A stretch of 64,000 nucleotides of DNA from Taeniopygia guttata (lineage: Eukaryota > Chordata > Aves > Passeriformes > Estrildidae), in assembly GCF_048771995.1 (NCBI RefSeq), contig NC_133043.1:6193001-6257000 (forward strand), given 5' to 3'. The notes beneath the pieces are model-generated. The model was not told where the DNA came from. It was given only the letters and a program-made list of their open reading frames with translations, and made no database searches. A program made the translations under genes and the position numbers. This document shows, one piece after another, positions 59,501 to 64,000 of the stretch. Position 1 is the first letter of the stretch. Every line of letters starts with the position of its first letter.

Positions 59501-59750
59501 TTATTTCTCATGACTAATTAGCAATAAAAATAAATTTTTATGTTGGATGGATCTTTGGTACAAACATGCTTTTTTGTTTGTTACAATGCTACGTGCTAGG
59601 AATTCACTTTTCTAGTGTCCATTATTAATTATTGAATTAGCTTACCTGTTTCACCAGAAACAATATCATGATAGAGCTGGCAGATGTTGGAGCTATCCTG
59701 GACCAGAGTCCCATGCTGGAATGGAGAGCAAAAAGTGTCACCATGCCCAT
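41198..59750 (-). CDS. GLP2R: GLP2R, glucagon-like peptide 2 receptor (13 coding exons)
   Basis: Exons in transcript order: 59750-59646, 55407-55299, 54696-54592, 53462-53341, 51598-51492, 50908-50752, 50027-49868, 49741-49681, 48087-48018, 47563-47475, 46402-46264, 42023-41982, 41515-41198. They join with matching phases to 1584 nt, 527 residues plus TAG; human is about 553. Class B GPCR layout: signal peptide (about 1-35); extracellular hormone-binding domain with six cysteines (ECL, VHCNG, FVCWP, VPCPS, RVCLD, SECSE) and N-glycosylation sites NGT, NVS, NST; TM1 in exon 5; [14 protein letters not shown] in TM2; [20 protein letters not shown] in TM3; ENTGCW in loop 2; KLKAQQM in loop 3; NGEVKAEL at the TM7 end; a basic tail ending FEESEI as in mammals. 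The family couples to Gs and raises cAMP on GLP-2 binding (known, not visible). Apparently intact. Divergent from GSG1L2, convergent with GAS7. Confidence 0.94.
41982..42023 (-). CDS. GLP2R: GLP2R exon 12 (42 bp, TM7)
   Basis: Fourteen residues, [14 protein letters not shown], the 42-bp TM7 exon typical of class B receptors. Acceptor CTTACAG|GGA, donor GAG|GTAAGA. Too short for an open-frame scan. As I recall, human has LQYGFANGE; the Cys here is a substitution. Confidence 0.93.
43130..43270. repeat. AATAATAGGTGATATT short tandem repeat
   Basis: Irregular array of AATAATAGGTGATATTAA variants with a 9-16 bp period in GLP2R intron 11-12. Confidence 0.8.
44538..44582 (+). repeat. CR1-like 3' tail
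   Basis: TAAAGTCCCGTCCAACCCAA, then ATAACTCTGGGATTTTGTG, a drifted form of the usual CR1 ending. Too short to assign further. Confidence 0.45.
45428..45781 (+). mobile_element. Solo LTR of an avian endogenous retrovirus
   Basis: The segment resembles a common passerine solo LTR as I remember it: AAGAGAAAACAATTTCTATT at the left, TGTTTCCCTGGGGTGATTGC in the middle, a TA-rich stretch with AATAAA at about 45698-45703, then TTCAGCCTTCTGAACTGGAG near the right end. No internal retroviral region is seen, so it is a fossil solo LTR. It lies in a GLP2R intron in the orientation opposite to the gene. Edges are approximate and the family is unassigned. Confidence 0.65.
46264..46402 (-). CDS. GLP2R: GLP2R exon 11 (TM6 and loop 3)
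   Basis: Residues 362-408, [20 protein letters not shown] through TMSSFH. Acceptor TTTTTAAG|A, donor CAT|GTAAGT. Contains the TM6 PLLGIHE motif of class B receptors. Confidence 0.95.
47475..47563 (-). CDS. GLP2R: GLP2R exon 10 (TM5 and loop 3)
   Basis: Residues 333-362, [20 protein letters not shown] through HDYKYR. Acceptor TTCGAG|GTT, donor TACAG|GTTTGT. Confidence 0.93.
47811..47836. repeat. Long T run
   Basis: About 24 consecutive T on the + strand (A on the transcribed strand) in GLP2R intron 9, without a recognisable element attached. Confidence 0.9.
48018..48087 (-). CDS. GLP2R: GLP2R exon 9 (70 bp, loop 2 and TM5)
   Basis: Residues 309-332, [20 protein letters not shown] through SIA. 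Includes the Cys-Trp of extracellular loop 2. Acceptor CCAG|G, donor GCA|GTAAGA. Not visible as a start-to-stop open frame; found by homology. Confidence 0.93.
49009..49165. repeat. TA-rich microsatellite
   Basis: TATATA and ATATTA units over about 150 bp inside the duplicated copy. The 145-codon open frame crossing it is an artefact. Confidence 0.9.
49402..49424 (-). pseudogene. Decoy fragment of GLP2R exon 6 with its splice donor
   Basis: Read on the - strand it gives the last 23 bases of exon 6, with one T where exon 6 has A, followed by the same donor CCAGAG|GTAATG. Similarity to exon 6 ends just after ATATCC (+ strand), so the duplication breakpoint lies inside the exon. No acceptor side was copied, so it should not be spliced as an exon. 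Confidence 0.85.
49681..49741 (-). CDS. GLP2R: GLP2R exon 8 (61 bp, TM4)
   Basis: Residues 289-309, [20 protein letters not shown]. Acceptor TTTTCAG|TT, donor CTGG|GTAGGT. The 61-bp size is usual for this exon in class B receptors. Confidence 0.93.
49868..50027 (-). CDS. GLP2R: GLP2R exon 7 (TM3)
   Basis: Residues 236-289, [20 protein letters not shown] through YIVIGW. Cys in IVIICR is the conserved TM3 cysteine that pairs with loop 2. Acceptor TCCTACAG|ATT, donor TGGG|GTAAGT. Confidence 0.95.
50164..50462. repeat. TA-rich block with inverted repeats
   Basis: About 300 bp of almost pure A/T. A palindromic pair lies at about 50181-50226 and 50227-50262 (TATATAGTTTTTATATATTA answered by AATATATTAAAACTATATA), which could extrude as a cruciform. 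In GLP2R intron 6, about 140 bp from exon 7. Confidence 0.85.
50752..50908 (-). CDS. GLP2R: GLP2R exon 6 (TM1 end to TM2)
   Basis: Residues 183-235, [20 protein letters not shown] through YLSPE. Acceptor CCCCCACAG|A, donor [26 protein letters not shown] is invariant among close GLP receptors. Confidence 0.96.
51098..51400 (-). repeat. CR1 LINE 3' fragment
   Basis: CAGAATGGTTTGGGTTGGAA, CTGCCATGGGCAAGGACACC, TTCCACTAGATCAGGTTGCT and GAAGCCATTCCCCCTTGTCC, a well-preserved reverse-oriented CR1 3' end. It holds a small direct repeat (AAAGAATTTCTACTTAACA twice). Confidence 0.88.
51492..51598 (-). CDS. GLP2R: GLP2R exon 5 (TM1)
   Basis: Residues 148-183, [20 protein letters not shown] through LLILSLLR. 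Acceptor ATTCTCAG|GAA, donor CTCAG|GTTAGT. Confidence 0.94.
51826..51905 (-). repeat. CR1 LINE 3' fragment, second subfamily
   Basis: GACATCCTGAGTTGAAAGTA, CCACCAGGATTGTTGAAATC, CAGCTCCTGGCCCTGCACAA: the CR1 end type with 'gagttggaagggaccca'. It lies in GLP2R intron 4. Confidence 0.7.
53341..53462 (-). CDS. GLP2R: GLP2R exon 4 (end of hormone-binding domain)
   Basis: Residues 107-147, [20 protein letters not shown] through NHFQKN. Carries the last two domain cysteines and an NST glycosylation site. Acceptor TTTCAG|GA, donor AAT|GTAAGT. Confidence 0.94.
53805..54010. repeat. AATAATTAATATAAGTAATA low-complexity array
   Basis: Irregular A/T-rich array of TAAGTAATA, TAATTAAT and related units in GLP2R intron 3. 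Confidence 0.85.
54341..54591 (-). repeat. 14-bp minisatellite abutting GLP2R exon 3 donor
   Basis: About eighteen tandem copies of a 14-bp unit, ATGTCAAAGTGGGA on the - strand, begin directly at the exon 3 donor: the intron opens GTAATGTCAAAGTGGGA. Unit variants differ by one or two bases. Because 14 is not a multiple of three and no unit carries a stop in any phase, all frames on this strand stay open through the array. Confidence 0.94.
54592..54696 (-). CDS. GLP2R: GLP2R exon 3 (hormone-binding domain)
   Basis: Residues 72-107, [20 protein letters not shown] through SYLPWLEN. Acceptor CTCCCCAG|GA, donor AATG|GTAATG. The donor is immediately followed by the 14-bp minisatellite. Confidence 0.95.
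54853..55160 (+). repeat. CR1 LINE 3' fragment, opposite to the gene
   Basis: Reads GGAGATCCTTGTGGGTCCTT, CCAGCTCAGGCTGTTCTGTG, ATTATATGATT at its end, with CAGGCTCCCCAGGATGCCCA upstream. It lies in GLP2R intron 2. Confidence 0.75.
55299..55407 (-). CDS. GLP2R: GLP2R exon 2 (start of the mature ectodomain)
   Basis: Residues 36-72, [20 protein letters not shown] through SSVDSG. Acceptor GTGTACAG|TAT, donor [18 protein letters not shown] aligns with mammalian GSLLEETT as remembered. CTCCCAG|GCC, 15 bp inside, is an alternative in-frame acceptor. Confidence 0.92.
56126..56166. repeat. Near-perfect hairpin, 18-bp arms with 5-bp loop
   Basis: TCTATGGATAAATAATGA, loop CTTGA, TCATTATTTATCCATAGA. 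The arms match without a mismatch. Confidence 0.93.
57270..57810. repeat. 61-bp minisatellite in GLP2R intron 1
   Basis: Nine copies of a unit of about 58-64 bp containing TATTGATGTAAATACTTGTG, AGATAAATTTGTTTTGGTCA and CATAGCCAAT. Copies differ by a few percent and by a small GGT insertion. Open frames of up to 141 codons over it are repeat artefacts. Confidence 0.93.
59646..59750 (-). CDS. GLP2R: GLP2R exon 1 (signal peptide)
   Basis: Codes [20 protein letters not shown], then 15 more residues ending MILFLVKQ, with donor CAG|GTAAGC in phase 0, which matches exon 2. [10 protein letters not shown] parallels mammalian LVLLVSIKQ as remembered. Three in-frame ATGs are possible (59748-59750, 59742-59744, 59712-59714); the first is taken because an in-frame TAG lies upstream at 59778-59780. 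The last would leave a 23-residue signal. The leader is shorter than the human one. Confidence 0.78.
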
Positions 59751-63205
<3,455 letters not shown>

Positions 63206-64000
63206 GTAGACATGTATATTTTTTGTCTGTAGAAAAACTTTCCTGATCACACTTACCAATATAAGTATTCTGCATTAAATTATATTAATCCATTTTTAAA
63301 AATGCTTGCTTTAATCATAAAGAGTATTTTTTGTCCTTTATTTAGTTTTCCAACTTCAAAATGAAGGTTATATGACTTATAATATCAATGTATGCCTTTC
63401 TGAAGACACACCACTTGAATATGAATGGCTTTTGAAATTTGAATACGGGTGCTGGAAGTCCAAATTTGTATATTTTTGCCCTCTGTCTCCTCATACCTCC
63501 ATATTTGCAGCCAGGAATTCTGTGGCAGTGTGTGAGCATCCGCCAGGAGGTTTGTGTGCTGAGGGGATTGAGGGAGCTCAGCTGCGCACCAAACCAGCCT
63601 TGGTGGAATCTGCATCCCTGTGCCTCACTCAGAGCTGTGAGGAGACATCTCCATTCTCTTCTTCCAAAGAATATTCAATAATTCTTAATAAAGAAAAATG
63701 AATTCTTAATAAAGGATTATAATTCTTATTATGGAATATTTCCAATATTCTTACAAAACATTCCTGCTGATGCTGCTCTGTGCCTTCCTCTTGATCGCCG
63801 GTATGAAAACGTCAGTCCATCACTGATCTGATTAGACAAATCACTTTACAAGTGGCTGATCCAGAAAAAAAACCCCAAAATTCTTTCTTCCCAGCATTCT
63901 GGGACTGGAGTATTTGCCTGGATATGCAATTTCAGGCCCTTGGAGAAGGAGAAATACTCAGTCTCTGAAGGCCAGTCTTCCTTCTACTGCTGCAGCTCGT
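63206..64000 (+). other. GSG1L2: GSG1L2 intron 2, running off the window
   Basis: No convincing third exon. A short hydrophobic frame at about 63754-63799 (FLLMLLCAFLLIAG before a GTATGA donor-like site) has no acceptor at the right place and does not match the family's next segment. Confidence 0.55.

Larger units (their letters stand above)
55408..59645 (-). other. GLP2R: GLP2R intron 1
   Basis: About 4.2 kb. Holds a T run at 55769-55782, the 39-bp hairpin at 56126-56166 and the 61-bp minisatellite at 57270-57810 (separate entries). The remainder shows nothing recognisable. Confidence 0.75.

Noticed and set aside
63754-63799. Hydrophobic stretch considered as GSG1L2 exon 3
   Set aside because: No acceptor in the required phase and no match to the family's TM2 segment.

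Overview
This window is vertebrate nuclear DNA, almost certainly from a bird and probably a songbird. Three intron-containing genes are laid out as in the mammalian GAS7 / GLP2R / GSG1L2 neighbourhood. The repeats are mainly short 3' ends of avian CR1 LINEs, with one solo LTR of a type I associate with passerines. There is no operon, CRISPR array, prokaryotic mobile element or recognisable RNA gene.

Layout. 1-3.0 kb: sequence upstream of, or intronic to a longer form of, GAS7, with one CR1 fragment. 2.8-3.9 kb: a CpG-island promoter with the GAS7 short-form first exon, followed at once by a GC-rich minisatellite. 3.1-26.6 kb: GAS7 on the + strand, ten coding exons joining in frame to 336 codons. 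It codes the F-BAR (membrane-bending, actin-linked) part of GAS7; the SH3 and WW modules of the long isoform are not in this window. 26.6 to about 29.5 kb: likely GAS7 3' UTR. 29.5-41.2 kb: no gene recognised. Recoverin (RCVRN), which sits here in mammals, is not visible, but the region holds a strong inverted repeat with arms of about 93 bp. 41.2-59.75 kb: GLP2R (glucagon-like peptide 2 receptor, class B GPCR) on the - strand. All thirteen coding exons, including a short signal-peptide exon, join in frame to 527 codons. 61.2-63.2 kb: the first two coding exons of a claudin-like GSG1L2 gene on the + strand; the rest lies beyond the window or was not recognised.

GAS7 and GLP2R are convergent; GLP2R and GSG1L2 are divergent, with start codons 1.45 kb apart. 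The genes are neighbours by old synteny and share no evident pathway: GAS7 is a neuronal and cytoskeletal adaptor, GLP2R an intestinal peptide-hormone receptor, GSG1L2 a poorly studied four-helix membrane protein.

The most notable points are structural: two unrelated minisatellites that each start at a splice donor (GAS7 exon 1, GLP2R exon 3); a duplicated copy of the 3' end of GLP2R exon 6 with its donor, placed in a downstream intron; the large inverted repeat in the GAS7-GLP2R gap; a near-perfect 39-bp hairpin in GLP2R intron 1; and the apparent absence of RCVRN. I found no convincing new biological system.
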